Source of the DNA: a virus | Direction: 5' to 3' (one strand) | Virus record (IMG/VR): IMGVR_UViG_3300040770_000241 | Coordinates: 1-26,244 of that record | Length of the DNA: 26,244 nt | In this document: in pieces, positions 1 to 8,773 of the stretch | Position numbering within the stretch: position 1 is the first letter of the stretch | How the letters are laid out: the number at the start of each line of letters is the position of its first letter | Translations under genes and position numbers: made by a program | The notes under the pieces: model-generated | Told to the model about the DNA's origin: nothing | Database searches by the model: none | The model's input: only the letters and a program-made list of their open reading frames with translations

Positions 1-283
1 GAGGATTGTTAAGACTTCCTGCTGGAACTAAATGATCTACATTTATTTCTTTTTCAGGAAAATAAAGTTTACATTCATTACATTGATATTCAAACTTTTG
101 TCTCTTGTTAACACCTGTATAAGGTCTTTTTGCTAAAAGTTTTGCTTGTGTTATAGGTGCCCAAAATCTTGATTTTTGTCTTAATGCACTTCTAATAAAA
201 CTCCAAAAAGCACTTTCACTCATTGTTCCTCCATTTCTGGGTTTAGCTACTTTAGATGTAACTACTTTCTTTGACTTTGCCAT
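1..283 (-). CDS. HNH-like endonuclease, partial (C-terminus outside window)
   Basis: Ninety-four codons are visible; the gene continues past position 1. The start is the ATG at 281-283, preceded on the minus strand by an A/T-rich leader. A basic N-terminus is followed by a treble-clef-like core: a CxxC pair (Cys68, Cys71), then Asp83-His84 in the context NVDHLVPAGSLNN. Pairing of CxxC with a V-D-H-x-x-P-x-G segment is typical of phage HNH nucleases and HNH-fold DNA-binding proteins. The downstream His/Asn residues cannot be seen, so catalytic competence is unknown. It is the last gene of the minus-strand run, 66 nt after the rIIB-like gene. It could be a free-standing homing enzyme or a packaging-associated HNH protein. 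Confidence 0.75.
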   Translation of the reverse strand, partial: MAKSKKVVTSKVAKPRNGGTMSESAFWSFIRSALRQKSRFWAPITQAKLLAKRPYTGVNKRQKFEYQCNECKLYFPEKEINVDHLVPAGSLNNP

Positions 284-349
284 ATTTTAAAAATTAGTGG
301 GACAACAAAGATACATAATATATCCTGTTATCCCACATAACTTTTTTAG

Positions 350-1762
350 TTAGTCAACTGTTTGTACTCTCTTGTCAATAGTATCTTTCATACTGTTTAA
401 AGAATTAACAATACCTGTAATTTCTTTTAAAGAAATACTAGGCAAATTAAACTGATATTTAGTTGTCTCTATAGTAAAACCTTCTTGGGCTTTAATTTGT
501 AGAGATTCTAATTCCTTTATAACATAATCTTCATCAAGTTGAAGAGTATCAAAAGCACCATCATGTAAAATTTGTGTAACTTCTGCTGCTGGAACAGCCA
601 TTATTGGAAGATATTCATAACATCTACCTTTTTTATCACCAATACCAACCACCTTCATAGGGTTAATAAGAATAATAACAGAAGTGTCTCCACATCCAAC
701 ATAATTAATCTCATCAGCAGTAAAATGTAATCCTGCGTGAGCACAATCAGCTCTACTCCAGTTACACTCTTCAGAAGGCATATTAACCACTTTTCCTATA
801 CGAATATCAAATGTTCTAGTATGAGCATCAGTAAACCTGTTTTCTCTCATATTAGGCAAATCTACATACAGCTCAGACAAAATTCCCAGCTTAGTGTGTG
901 TAGTAGTTTGTGATCCTATTTTTTCTAATTCATAATCACCTGTTATAGTTTTAACTACAAGATAATTTGCAGGATTCTTTTTCCAAACAGCTTTAATTTT
1001 ATTGTAAGCATTGCTTATAAATTTAACTAAAGCAGTATCATCATCATTTGCAACTGTAACAACATTACGTAATGCCACAAAGAAACCTTGTTTAGTGATT
1101 CTAAAGGAATTTTTAGCTAAGAAATTATAAAGATCATCTGCAACTTCAGCACGTGGGTTTAAACAACACCACATAAAGAATCTTTTTAATGATAAAAATT
1201 CTTCATCTTCACTAACTGCTTTTTTCAAAGAAATTTCATCAGGACGAGCATTGTTTATTTCTGCTATAACAGCGATAAACTTTTCAATTAACATTTGTGG
1301 AAGAGTTCTAGATATTCCTTTTAAGAAAAATGATCCATTATGCTCTTCAAAATCTCCTGATTCAAGCAAAAGATCAAATCCTTGTGCTAAAGCAGCCATT
1401 CTGCTTTTTTCTTTTGCATCCACTTGTCTTTGTATAAGAATTTCAGGAGAAGTCATCAAATCATAAATTTCTGATAAAGAAATACTATTTTGAATATTTC
1501 TAAAATCATCAGCTGTTGCATCAGATTTCATAAGAATTTCTCCATCATATAATATAACACTTAAAGTGTCACCAATAAGTTTTACTTGCTTATATGGTTT
1601 AATAGAAGGACCTGGTTCATAACAATCCTCTTGAGGCTCGTTTTTAGAATCATCTTCTACTAAATTATCTAACATTTTTTCTAATCTTCTTTCAATAACT
1701 GTAGCAGTTACAGTTTCTATTTTACTTTTAAACCACTCTAAACTTAAAAATTTTTCTTTCAT
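350..1762 (-). CDS. rIIB: rIIB-like protein
   Basis: This 470-residue protein lies 12 nt downstream of the rIIA-like gene, reproducing the T4 rIIA-rIIB order. The middle region (NPRAEVADDLYNFLAKNSF, then a G-F-F-V-A-L-R-N-V segment) and the later block with DAHTRTFDIRIGK, a Cys-Ala-His and AGLHFTADE match the rIIB-type layout, in which D.H....F....G.....R plus C..GLH is conserved. The N-terminal about 100 residues and the C-terminal helix look family-specific. In T4, rIIB acts with rIIA at the inner membrane and is needed to grow on lambda lysogens carrying RexAB. Its biochemical role is unresolved, so the function here is inferred from family and gene order. The start is preceded by AAATAAAAAACAAA. 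Confidence 0.75.
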   Translation of the reverse strand: MKEKFLSLEWFKSKIETVTATVIERRLEKMLDNLVEDDSKNEPQEDCYEPGPSIKPYKQVKLIGDTLSVILYDGEILMKSDATADDFRNIQNSISLSEIYDLMTSPEILIQRQVDAKEKSRMAALAQGFDLLLESGDFEEHNGSFFLKGISRTLPQMLIEKFIAVIAEINNARPDEISLKKAVSEDEEFLSLKRFFMWCCLNPRAEVADDLYNFLAKNSFRITKQGFFVALRNVVTVANDDDTALVKFISNAYNKIKAVWKKNPANYLVVKTITGDYELEKIGSQTTTHTKLGILSELYVDLPNMRENRFTDAHTRTFDIRIGKVVNMPSEECNWSRADCAHAGLHFTADEINYVGCGDTSVIILINPMKVVGIGDKKGRCYEYLPIMAVPAAEVTQILHDGAFDTLQLDEDYVIKELESLQIKAQEGFTIETTKYQFNLPSISLKEITGIVNSLNSMKDTIDKRVQTVD

Positions 1763-1774
1763 TTTGTTTTTTAT

Positions 1775-4093
1775 TTAATTAATTAATTGTTCTACTGATG
1801 CAATCTCTTCTAATGTTATTTTTTCATCAACAACATCATCATTTAAAACTAAATCATAGTTTTTGTAATCTAATCTAAATTTATAATATTTCAATAAATC
1901 AGATATAACATCAATCATTTCAGAATCTCTTGTTCTGTAGTTAGACATAGTTTTCATAACAGGATTTAAAAAAGGAAGACTTTCTAATAAAGCTTTCATT
2001 TTTTCATAGACAGGATATATATCACCATCAAACAAATTATGTTCTTTAGCTACTTCTAGCATAGCATCATTAATTTTATCATGTGTATTTACATAATTTT
2101 TTGATTTATAAACTGATAATGTTTCCAAATTATCTACAAGAGAATTAGACAAAACTCTTATTTCTTCTCTATTATTAAAAACAGATTGAAAAGATATCAT
2201 TAAGTCATTTATCAAACTTGCTGTTACTACTCTTTTAAATATTTTATTCTTACCTTCCATAAATGTTTTTATTGACATTAAATTATGTATTTCCAATTTA
2301 TCAATAACTTTTAATTCTCTTTCAGAAAATACAATCGTTTTTAATTTTTGTTTTTCTCCAACAATATCAAACAATAAGTCTAATCTAGAAGTGTCAGCTG
2401 CTGTTCCATAAACATATAAACAAGGTTGTTTATGAATGTCTTCTAATTTAAGTGTTAATGGTTCTAATTTAGAATTTTTACCATCAACATATCTTAAAAG
2501 AGGTACACCCACTTTACATGTAACTTCTCCTGCAAGTTTTGCTTTTCTTGGACCTTTACCAAGACTTACAGCTATTTTTTTGCGAGCATCAAGCCAAGCT
2601 TCTGGTACTACAACTAAATCAAGATTTGTAGCTTTATCCATTAATAAACTTTGTAGAAATTGAAATTCTTCAATATGTTTTCTCCATAGATTTTTATTAA
2701 CAGCATGCAAGTCTAACATTTTAAAATAATTGTTTAAACCTGTAGACCCTTTTATTGGAAATAATTTATAAGGAGTCTCTTTTTTAATAAAATTATAAGT
2801 AACTCTACTAGACAATGTATCTTTTAAATACTGTTTTTTAAGAGTTCCTATTTTTTCTTTAAAAACATAAGTTTTTTCAGTTACATCTCTTGCTGCTACA
2901 GTTCTATTCCAATAGTTTTTAACTTCAGAAAATCTATCATTATCTAATTTAGATTTAACTGTGTATTCAGAGAATAAAGTATCTTGTACTCCTGCTAATC
3001 TTTTTAAATTAAGATGTGTAATTCCTGTAATATTAGGAGTTGCTATAGAAACAGTTGCAAAAGATAACAATGTGCTAAGATTAAGTCTGTCTTTTGTAAA
3101 CCCTAAAGTTACCCATTTATCTCTATTTGTGTAATAATTAAAAACTTCTTGAGGATCTAATGAATCTTTAATATTTTCATTAAACTTTGTTACAAAATAA
3201 TCAGATACTTCTACAATCTTTGCTAAAATTGTTTTTATTGCTTCAGGAGTATATCTAAGACTTTCTCTATTTGGTGTGGGAAAAATTCCATCTGCTAAAC
3301 TAAATCTTAATCCTACAGGAACATTTACGTTGATTATACCTAATTTAGAAAAATCTAATGGATAATAAACATTATCTAAACAAAGATGTAAATTAGAATC
3401 AATTGCTAATTCTGAAAATTGAAAATTATCATTTCTTGAAATAACAAAACTGTTATCAACAACATTTCCTTCAACGTAAACATCAAAATACACACTTTCA
3501 AAATAAGCCAGCTGTTCTTTTGTTTTCTTTAAGAAATCAAATCTATCAGAATACTTAATAGGAACAATAACCTTTACACCATTTCTTTCTGTTGTAGGCA
3601 CTTCATAAAGAAGATCAATTGTATTAAGGTCTTCTCCTTCATACATCATATACTTTCTTTCAATACCATCTTTTCTACATGTAAAAAAGAAAGATGAACA
3701 ATAAGCTAATGGAGATTTAAATCCAAGACCAAACATTCCTAATGCATTTGCATCTGCTCTTTTAGTAGATTTACCATATTTACTTATGATATTTTCTACA
3801 TCATCAGCATCTAATCCTGATCCAAAATCTTCAACTGTAAATTCATAATTACTTTCAGCGTTAATTCTTAATCCTACAATAATTGGATCTGTCACTCCTG
3901 CTCTTCTGTGAGAATCTAAAGCATTACTTGCTGTTTCTCTAATAGTAGAACCTATACCATCTGAATAGAGGTTTTTACTTAACATCTGCATCAACATCTG
4001 AGCAGAATCTAAGTCTAAGGACATTCCAATTGATGCTTGACTTTCTTCACCATCACTTAATATTACAATTTCTGTTTGTTTTTCTAGTATCAT
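1775..4093 (-). CDS. rIIA: rIIA-like GHKL-fold ATPase
   Basis: This 772-residue protein has an N-terminal GHKL (Hsp90/gyrase/MutL-type) ATP-binding domain. The N-box is at about 51-60 (IRETASNALD, with Glu53 and Asn57). The G1 box is DFGSGLD at 89-95 and the G2 box GMFGLGFKS at 119-127. These are the residues that bind Mg-ATP in this fold. The remaining about 550 residues have no motif I recognise, and the length is close to T4 rIIA. Immediate linkage to a rIIB-like gene supports the assignment over a generic Hsp90-like protein. The start is preceded by AAATAAAAAAAGAT and no Shine-Dalgarno. A role in superinfection or exclusion control at the membrane is known for T4 and only inferred here. 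Confidence 0.82.
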   Translation of the reverse strand: MILEKQTEIVILSDGEESQASIGMSLDLDSAQMLMQMLSKNLYSDGIGSTIRETASNALDSHRRAGVTDPIIVGLRINAESNYEFTVEDFGSGLDADDVENIISKYGKSTKRADANALGMFGLGFKSPLAYCSSFFFTCRKDGIERKYMMYEGEDLNTIDLLYEVPTTERNGVKVIVPIKYSDRFDFLKKTKEQLAYFESVYFDVYVEGNVVDNSFVISRNDNFQFSELAIDSNLHLCLDNVYYPLDFSKLGIINVNVPVGLRFSLADGIFPTPNRESLRYTPEAIKTILAKIVEVSDYFVTKFNENIKDSLDPQEVFNYYTNRDKWVTLGFTKDRLNLSTLLSFATVSIATPNITGITHLNLKRLAGVQDTLFSEYTVKSKLDNDRFSEVKNYWNRTVAARDVTEKTYVFKEKIGTLKKQYLKDTLSSRVTYNFIKKETPYKLFPIKGSTGLNNYFKMLDLHAVNKNLWRKHIEEFQFLQSLLMDKATNLDLVVVPEAWLDARKKIAVSLGKGPRKAKLAGEVTCKVGVPLLRYVDGKNSKLEPLTLKLEDIHKQPCLYVYGTAADTSRLDLLFDIVGEKQKLKTIVFSERELKVIDKLEIHNLMSIKTFMEGKNKIFKRVVTASLINDLMISFQSVFNNREEIRVLSNSLVDNLETLSVYKSKNYVNTHDKINDAMLEVAKEHNLFDGDIYPVYEKMKALLESLPFLNPVMKTMSNYRTRDSEMIDVISDLLKYYKFRLDYKNYDLVLNDDVVDEKITLEEIASVEQLIN

Positions 4094-4105
4094 ATCTTTT
4101 TTTAT

Positions 4106-4432
4106 TTAATAATTAATTTTCCACATTCTTTTATGATTTAAATCTACTTTTTTTGATTCTCCTTCTCCAACTTCACAAGTTTCTAAAACATTTGTTTTAA
4201 TATTTTTAAACCCTGGCAAATATCTTCTTGCTGTAGGACTCCAAATGTGCGATGGAGTACTAATTACTTGTACATTATTTCTGCATCTCACATTTTTATA
4301 ATTTATTCTATGAGGACTCCATTTACTTGGAGTTCCTATTACAGGGAGTTCTAAAACTACTAAAAGCTTAGGAACTTGACCTAAAATCAAAATTTCATCC
4401 CCTATTTGTAAATTTTCTATTGTAATTTCCAT
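4106..4432 (-). CDS. Small unknown protein, paralogue of the 4434-4688 product
   Basis: This 108-residue protein of unknown function resembles its upstream neighbour. Both begin with a short stretch leading to L-Q-x-G-D-E-I, then a hydrophobic strand with V-L-x-x-P, an I-N-Y-K-x-V or I-N-G-Y-K-S-V segment, and a C-terminal D-L-N-x-K-x-x-W. This looks like a small beta-barrel (SH3-like) fold, which is inferred from the strand pattern only. The gene lies 12 nt from the rIIA-like start and 1 nt from the paralogue. It has an extra loop (about residues 55-80) that the paralogue lacks. Confidence 0.65.
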   Translation of the reverse strand: MEITIENLQIGDEILILGQVPKLLVVLELPVIGTPSKWSPHRINYKNVRCRNNVQVISTPSHIWSPTARRYLPGFKNIKTNVLETCEVGEGESKKVDLNHKRMWKINY

Positions 4433-4433
4433 A

Positions 4434-4688
4434 TTATTCGTTTTTTCTTTTTACTAACCAAGCACTTTTATAATTTAAATCAAAATAAACTATTCTAGGT
4501 TCATTTTTTAATCCCACTTCTTCAAATGTTTCATAAACTTTTACAGATTTGTATCCATTAATTTCATTTCGCCATCCTGTTGCTTTTGTTCTTACTTCTG
4601 GCTTTCTTAAAACTGTAAAATAACGTAAATCTAGTCCTGAAACTATAATTTCGTCTCCTTCTTGTAATTCATTTACTTGTTGTATCAT
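4434..4688 (-). CDS. Small unknown protein, paralogue of the 4106-4432 product
   Basis: This 84-residue protein has an LQEGDEI motif near the N-terminus, a VLRKPEV segment and a C-terminal FDLNYKSAW. All are shared in order with the next gene downstream, so the two look like a tandem duplication. Its ATG overlaps the primase stop by 4 nt (ATGA type), suggesting translational coupling with primase. There is no signal peptide or membrane segment, and the function is unknown. Confidence 0.65.
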   Translation of the reverse strand: MIQQVNELQEGDEIIVSGLDLRYFTVLRKPEVRTKATGWRNEINGYKSVKVYETFEEVGLKNEPRIVYFDLNYKSAWLVKRKNE

Positions 4689-5689
4689 AATATTCCTTTT
4701 TCTTTAAATTGTTGTTCTAATTTACTTAATCCATGTATTCTTCCTAATTCTGCGTAATCATTAATTCCTTCTGATAGATAAGATTTTGGTACATTACAAT
4801 ATTCAAAATCAAAAATCTGTGTTATCTGTTGGGAGTTTGTAACTCCTGCTTCATCAGAATCAAACAACAATATCTGTTTTTTTGAATTTGCTTTTAAAAA
4901 TTCTATATTATCTTCAGGGAAACATGCAATACCTTCATTTTGTACAGCACACACACAAGGAAAAACTTTTCTAATAACCATTTTGTCTTTCTTACTTTTA
5001 GTAATTAAAGCAACATCACAGTTTTGAATATTTTCTTTTCCTTCTAAATAATTTATTGGCACATTATTAGGCACCCATTTTGTCTTTTTAGGACTATGAG
5101 GCTTATAAATCTTCCAATTACCTTCATAAAAATACCCAAATCTTAACTCTGTATCCTTTAATGGAAACAATTGTTTGTTTAAGAAAACTTTATCTACTGA
5201 ATAGATGTGTTCTCTTTTAAGATCTGAAATATCTTGATGATATTCATTCCAATAAGCAAGCTCAAGATTTGTAAACTTCCTAGTTTTAACTTGTACTAAG
5301 GAATATCTCTTTCCTAAATTTTCAGGCTGCTTATACTCACTAACAATCTTTTTATATTCTCCTGTATATATTCCTGAAGCTATACCAAGACTAAAGTCTT
5401 TATCTATTAATTTCAACACAGCATCCATAGAGTCAAGATCATATAACATTTTTACAAATGTAAAACAATCTCCTTTTTTGCTTGTGTCTCCAAAATCTAT
5501 AAAACTTAATAATCCACTTCTGTTACCTATTAAAAATGATGGATGTGTTTCCTTTCTAAAAGGAGAAATAGTTACATCATTTACATGCCAATTCTTTTGT
5601 GGCATATACATAACAAAAATATCAAAAGAACTAATCTTACTTAAAACTGCATCAGGAGTTAATGTTATTTTTTTTGAACCTTGTATCAT
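4685..5689 (-). CDS. DnaG-type primase with TOPRIM domain
   Basis: This 334-residue protein would synthesise RNA primers for replication. The N-terminal region contains SPFRKETHPSF (about 42-52) and a G-D-C-F-T-F-V segment (about 73-79). These correspond to the CPFHxxKTPSF and GDxxxF motifs of DnaG-type primases, but the zinc-binding Cys/His set is missing. The TOPRIM core lies at about 225-285, with the acidic pair in LLFDSDEAG (Asp277, Asp279). The usual first TOPRIM Glu is replaced by Lys/Ser in ITKSKKDKMV. The start is an ATG with the stop of no gene near it. A strong terminator hairpin lies just upstream, so this gene probably starts a new transcription unit or depends on read-through. 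Confidence 0.85.
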   Translation of the reverse strand: MIQGSKKITLTPDAVLSKISSFDIFVMYMPQKNWHVNDVTISPFRKETHPSFLIGNRSGLLSFIDFGDTSKKGDCFTFVKMLYDLDSMDAVLKLIDKDFSLGIASGIYTGEYKKIVSEYKQPENLGKRYSLVQVKTRKFTNLELAYWNEYHQDISDLKREHIYSVDKVFLNKQLFPLKDTELRFGYFYEGNWKIYKPHSPKKTKWVPNNVPINYLEGKENIQNCDVALITKSKKDKMVIRKVFPCVCAVQNEGIACFPEDNIEFLKANSKKQILLFDSDEAGVTNSQQITQIFDFEYCNVPKSYLSEGINDYAELGRIHGLSKLEQQFKEKGIL

Positions 5690-5710
5690 ATAGATATGTA
5701 TAAAAATAAA

Positions 5711-5733
5711 AAGCCTCTCATATAGAGAGGCTT
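5711..5733 (-). terminator. Rho-independent terminator after SSB-like gene
   Basis: A perfect 9-bp stem (AAGCCTCTC / GAGAGGCTT) encloses a 5-nt ATATA loop. On the minus strand it is followed by a run of T interrupted by one A (positions 5710-5700). It lies 19 nt beyond the SSB-like stop codon and separates that gene from the primase gene. Confidence 0.85.
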
Positions 5734-5751
5734 TCTACTAAAAATTATTAT

Positions 5752-6630
5752 TTAGAAACCAACTTCGTTCTCTTCATCTTCTTCTCCTACAAAAGCTTCG
5801 TTTGATGTAACGATGTTTTCTGCAGGGTCATAATCTTTGATATCAGATAATAAAAAGAAATCTTTACAACCGTGCTCACTTGTCACTCTTACAGCAAACT
5901 TTTCGTGAACTTTTTGATCTCTAGTAGGTTTTGATCTAATTGCATCTAAAACAGCAGGATTATTATAATCAGTCATCTTAAATTGTTTAAGAGCATAAAC
6001 AGGTAAAAATCCTCTATTATAAACTCCTTGATATTCTTGAATAGCACCTTCTTTTTCTTTAATAACAACAGTGGCTAATACACCAACGTTAGTAGCCCAT
6101 TCACCATTGATTTGATCTTGCAAGTCTTTAGTGTTGTTCTTCATTAATTTTTTCCACTCTATTTCTAATGTGGTTGCAGCACTACGATAATCAAGATTAC
6201 CTAACCAAGTACGTAAAAATTCATAAAATTCTTCCTCACCCACTTTAGCCACTCTATAATCACGAGCTTTAAACCAATCTGGTAAATCATTAGGATCTTC
6301 TGCCCATGAACAATTACCAACATTATTTATATATTGCTTTTTTGTTTCATCTTTATTCTGACGTTCTTTATCTTCTAAGAAGAAAGATACTTTCATTCTT
6401 TTTGTTAGTTCTTTAGCATCTGCTAACCAAACATCCATACGTAATGTTGTGTTACCATCTCTACTTTCTCCTATATATTCTGCAGCTTTAGATTCTTCTT
6501 TTAATTCCATGCCAAGCTTGTCTTTGTATTGCTCCATAGTAGGATTAATAGCTATAACTTTAGCTTCCATTATACCAACTCTCTTTCCGTATTCACTTGT
6601 TTCTTTTTTAACTCCGCCAATTGCACTCAT
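5752..6630 (-). CDS. Putative single-stranded DNA-binding protein
   Basis: The 292-residue product ends in a strongly acidic tail with a terminal aromatic residue (GEEDEENEVGF). This is the hallmark of phage and bacterial SSBs, which recruit partners through it. The body is mixed alpha/beta with no catalytic motif. Neighbours are primase, a Sak4-like ATPase and helicases. Sak4 family recombinases are commonly paired with SSB, and that context is the main support. No OB-fold can be proven by eye. The start is preceded by AAATAAAAAAAGAGAGT. The gene ends just before a strong terminator, consistent with a separately controlled abundant product. Confidence 0.6.
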   Translation of the reverse strand: MSAIGGVKKETSEYGKRVGIMEAKVIAINPTMEQYKDKLGMELKEESKAAEYIGESRDGNTTLRMDVWLADAKELTKRMKVSFFLEDKERQNKDETKKQYINNVGNCSWAEDPNDLPDWFKARDYRVAKVGEEEFYEFLRTWLGNLDYRSAATTLEIEWKKLMKNNTKDLQDQINGEWATNVGVLATVVIKEKEGAIQEYQGVYNRGFLPVYALKQFKMTDYNNPAVLDAIRSKPTRDQKVHEKFAVRVTSEHGCKDFFLLSDIKDYDPAENIVTSNEAFVGEEDEENEVGF

Positions 6631-6641
6631 ACTCTCTTTTT

Positions 6642-6797
6642 TTATTTGTTAATTGTTAAATTCATGTTATTCAAATCTTTCGTTATATTAAATATATTGT
6701 GATTTGTAAAAATAGACTCAGTTTTAGCTTGTTCTACTGTAAGCTCGCTTTTTAAATAAGCTGCATAATCTTTTTGATCTTGTTTTGAAAATTTCAT
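6642..6797 (-). CDS. Small unknown protein, 51 aa
   Basis: This short frame fills the gap between the Sak4-like and SSB-like genes: ATG at 6795-6797, stop at 6642-6644. The product begins MKFSKQDQKDYAAYL and continues with a charged helix followed by an Asn-rich tail. It is 10 nt from the downstream stop-side neighbour on each side, the spacing seen throughout the operon, and its leader is A/T-rich. There is no recognisable motif; the evidence is frame length, context and codon use alone. Confidence 0.5.
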   Translation of the reverse strand: MKFSKQDQKDYAAYLKSELTVEQAKTESIFTNHNIFNITKDLNNMNLTINK

Positions 6798-6807
6798 TTT
6801 TTATATA

Positions 6808-7653
6808 TTAAAGTGGATAAATTGTGTCCCAGAAAGTTTCTATACTTCCATCCTCACGTTTTTTTGATATTAATATTCTACCTTCTAATTGAGGAGCTCT
6901 GCTTCCTGCAAGAACACTATCATTTTGAACTTCAAAATTTAAATGTCTTTCATCACCTTCTGCAATAATTTTAGCTAAAGAAGTCACTTTAGAAGCAAAG
7001 ATTCTTTTTAACTGTCCTGTTAATGCAATTTCTGATGCAATCACTTCTTCTTTACCATTATCTTTAATATACTTATCAGCAATATGTGCTGCATAAAGTC
7101 TATATGGTGCTATTTGTGTAAAAATTTCAACTTGTGCTAAAAACCATTTTCTTGTGTGCATATAACCTGCTCCTTCTGGAAGTGTCAAAACAGATTTATA
7201 TTCAGGATCTGTAGGAGATAATTGTTCTCCATACATACCAGTCGATAGTTTTTTTCTATTGAAGTTCTTACCTATGATAGTTTGCATATATGATAATGTT
7301 CCTCCTATCTCTGATAAAGCATCAAGATCTGATAAACCATCTATAATTAAATAATCGTATTTCCCTTTTTGATCAAGCAACATTTTTCTAATTTTGATAA
7401 AGTTTTGAAAACTTTCCCATTGAGTAGTTTGTTGTGAAGGATATACACAAATCTTTCTTGCTTCAATATATTCATATCCACCTTTTTCAAGGTCTAAAAT
7501 AAGTGCATTTCTTTTTTTTGTAAAATCTCCTAATATTGCACCTTTTCCAATTTTTGGTTGTCCTATAATAACAAGATCTCTAGGTGCCACCATTGTAACT
7601 GCCTCAATCTCGTCTGGTAATGTAAAAACATTTTCTTCTTTTTTTTCTTTCAT
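6808..7653 (-). CDS. Sak4-like / RecA-fold ATPase
   Basis: This phage nucleotide-binding protein of the Sak4/AAA_24 type is a RecA-core ATPase thought to promote single-strand annealing recombination with SSB. With the start used here, the Walker A-like GQPKIGKG is at about 31-38 and the Walker B YLIIDGLSD at about 100-108. The last P-loop residue is Gly instead of Ser/Thr, which is unusual. An upstream GTG at 7683 would add 10 residues (MTNSNNKSKK) and overlap the helicase stop. I prefer the ATG at 7653 because an A-rich stretch of operon type (AATAAAAGTAAAAAA) sits right before it. It lies between the SF2 helicase and the SSB-like gene, as expected for a replication/recombination module. 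Confidence 0.78.
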   Translation of the reverse strand: MKEKKEENVFTLPDEIEAVTMVAPRDLVIIGQPKIGKGAILGDFTKKRNALILDLEKGGYEYIEARKICVYPSQQTTQWESFQNFIKIRKMLLDQKGKYDYLIIDGLSDLDALSEIGGTLSYMQTIIGKNFNRKKLSTGMYGEQLSPTDPEYKSVLTLPEGAGYMHTRKWFLAQVEIFTQIAPYRLYAAHIADKYIKDNGKEEVIASEIALTGQLKRIFASKVTSLAKIIAEGDERHLNFEVQNDSVLAGSRAPQLEGRILISKKREDGSIETFWDTIYPL

Positions 7654-7675
7654 TTTTTTACTTTTATTGTTACTA

Positions 7676-8773
7676 TTAGTCACAAATATACGAAATTTTT
7701 TCTTTATTTATACCACTTAATGCGAGATTTAACCAATTAATTTGGAAGTCTTGGTCACTCACAAAGATGTGAATATCAGCATCTTCCGTGTCTGTAAGTA
7801 AGCTTCTACCAAGCATTTGCTCTAGGTTTTCTCCATTACTATTTATAGCTGTAATCAATACAGTTTTTAAGTTTGGATACGTTATTCCTGCAGAACCTTT
7901 TTTAATTAAACACAGTTGATTGATACTCCCATTTAAAAAAGAAAGCATTACGTCATTTGTTTCACTCTTGCTATTGTACATTGGAAGATTGTATTTAAGC
8001 CCAATCTTCTCATCTCCTGTAAACAATATAAATCTTTCATTTGGATTTTTAACAATCCATCTATTAACACATGCTATTAAAGAATTAGTACTATTTATAA
8101 ATCTCATTCTATTTAGTGCAGCAAACATTTTTGCTTGACCAAAAGCTTTCGAAATTTGTTTAGACATTCTTAAACATTCTGCTAATTCAGTATTCTTCCA
8201 TTTTTTTACTTTACCATATTGAACAGGTATAGTGCTATTTAGTTTATACTGGTGTACAATAATTTTAAAATCACTAACAATACCATCTTTAATAGCATCT
8301 TCTGTTGAATAATTTACAATCTTTTTTAGAAAAGTTTCACTTCTTATAGCAGCCATGGTTTCTTCACTAAAAGTACCAGAGGCAAGGATTAAATGTTTAT
8401 TGTTTTTTGCTAATAAGGCCACTGCTGGAAGTTGATTTTCTTCTCCTAAAAGATGTGCTTCGTCTACTACAACATAATCAAACTTTTTGTCTTTAACTTT
8501 TTCTATAGATGCAAATGTTGAATAAGTAATATTTGGATGGTAATCCATTTTATCACATTCATCTGTCCAAGACTTTTTAATATCTATATTTGGATATAAA
8601 ACTAAAATAGTTTTTGCTGCAACTTTTTTGTCAAACGCTTGAGAATGAATTCCAATAGCACTTAACAAAATACGAGTTTTACCACTTCTTACTGAGGACA
8701 AAACTATTCCTCTAAAATTGCTATCAATAATTTTGTTAATAATTAATTTTTGTACTTCGTCTTTTTTTGTCAT
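7676..8773 (-). CDS. SF2 DEAH-box helicase
   Basis: This 365-residue superfamily 2 helicase has motif I SSVRSGKT at 26-33, motif II DEAH at 104-107, motif III ASGTF at about 131-135, and a C-terminal RecA domain with GSAGITY and motif VI QMLGRSL. It is compact, close to the minimal two-domain core, like UvsW/RadD-type phage helicases that remodel forks and recombination intermediates. There is no nuclease or zinc domain. Its ATG overlaps the stop of the small 8773-8958 gene by one base, suggesting coupling. The specific substrate cannot be read from sequence; recombination-dependent replication is inferred from the adjacent Sak4-like gene. Confidence 0.88.
   Translation of the reverse strand: MTKKDEVQKLIINKIIDSNFRGIVLSSVRSGKTRILLSAIGIHSQAFDKKVAAKTILVLYPNIDIKKSWTDECDKMDYHPNITYSTFASIEKVKDKKFDYVVVDEAHLLGEENQLPAVALLAKNNKHLILASGTFSEETMAAIRSETFLKKIVNYSTEDAIKDGIVSDFKIIVHQYKLNSTIPVQYGKVKKWKNTELAECLRMSKQISKAFGQAKMFAALNRMRFINSTNSLIACVNRWIVKNPNERFILFTGDEKIGLKYNLPMYNSKSETNDVMLSFLNGSINQLCLIKKGSAGITYPNLKTVLITAINSNGENLEQMLGRSLLTDTEDADIHIFVSDQDFQINWLNLALSGINKEKISYICD

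Noticed and set aside
306-313. TATCTTTG box upstream of the partial HNH gene
   Set aside because: No -33 box at 17-23 nt; left as a possible but unsupported promoter.
7683-7690. TATATTTG box near the Sak4-like start
   Set aside because: It lies within the last codons of the SF2 helicase (Tyr-Ile-Cys) and lacks an upstream TTTG box, so coincidence is likely.
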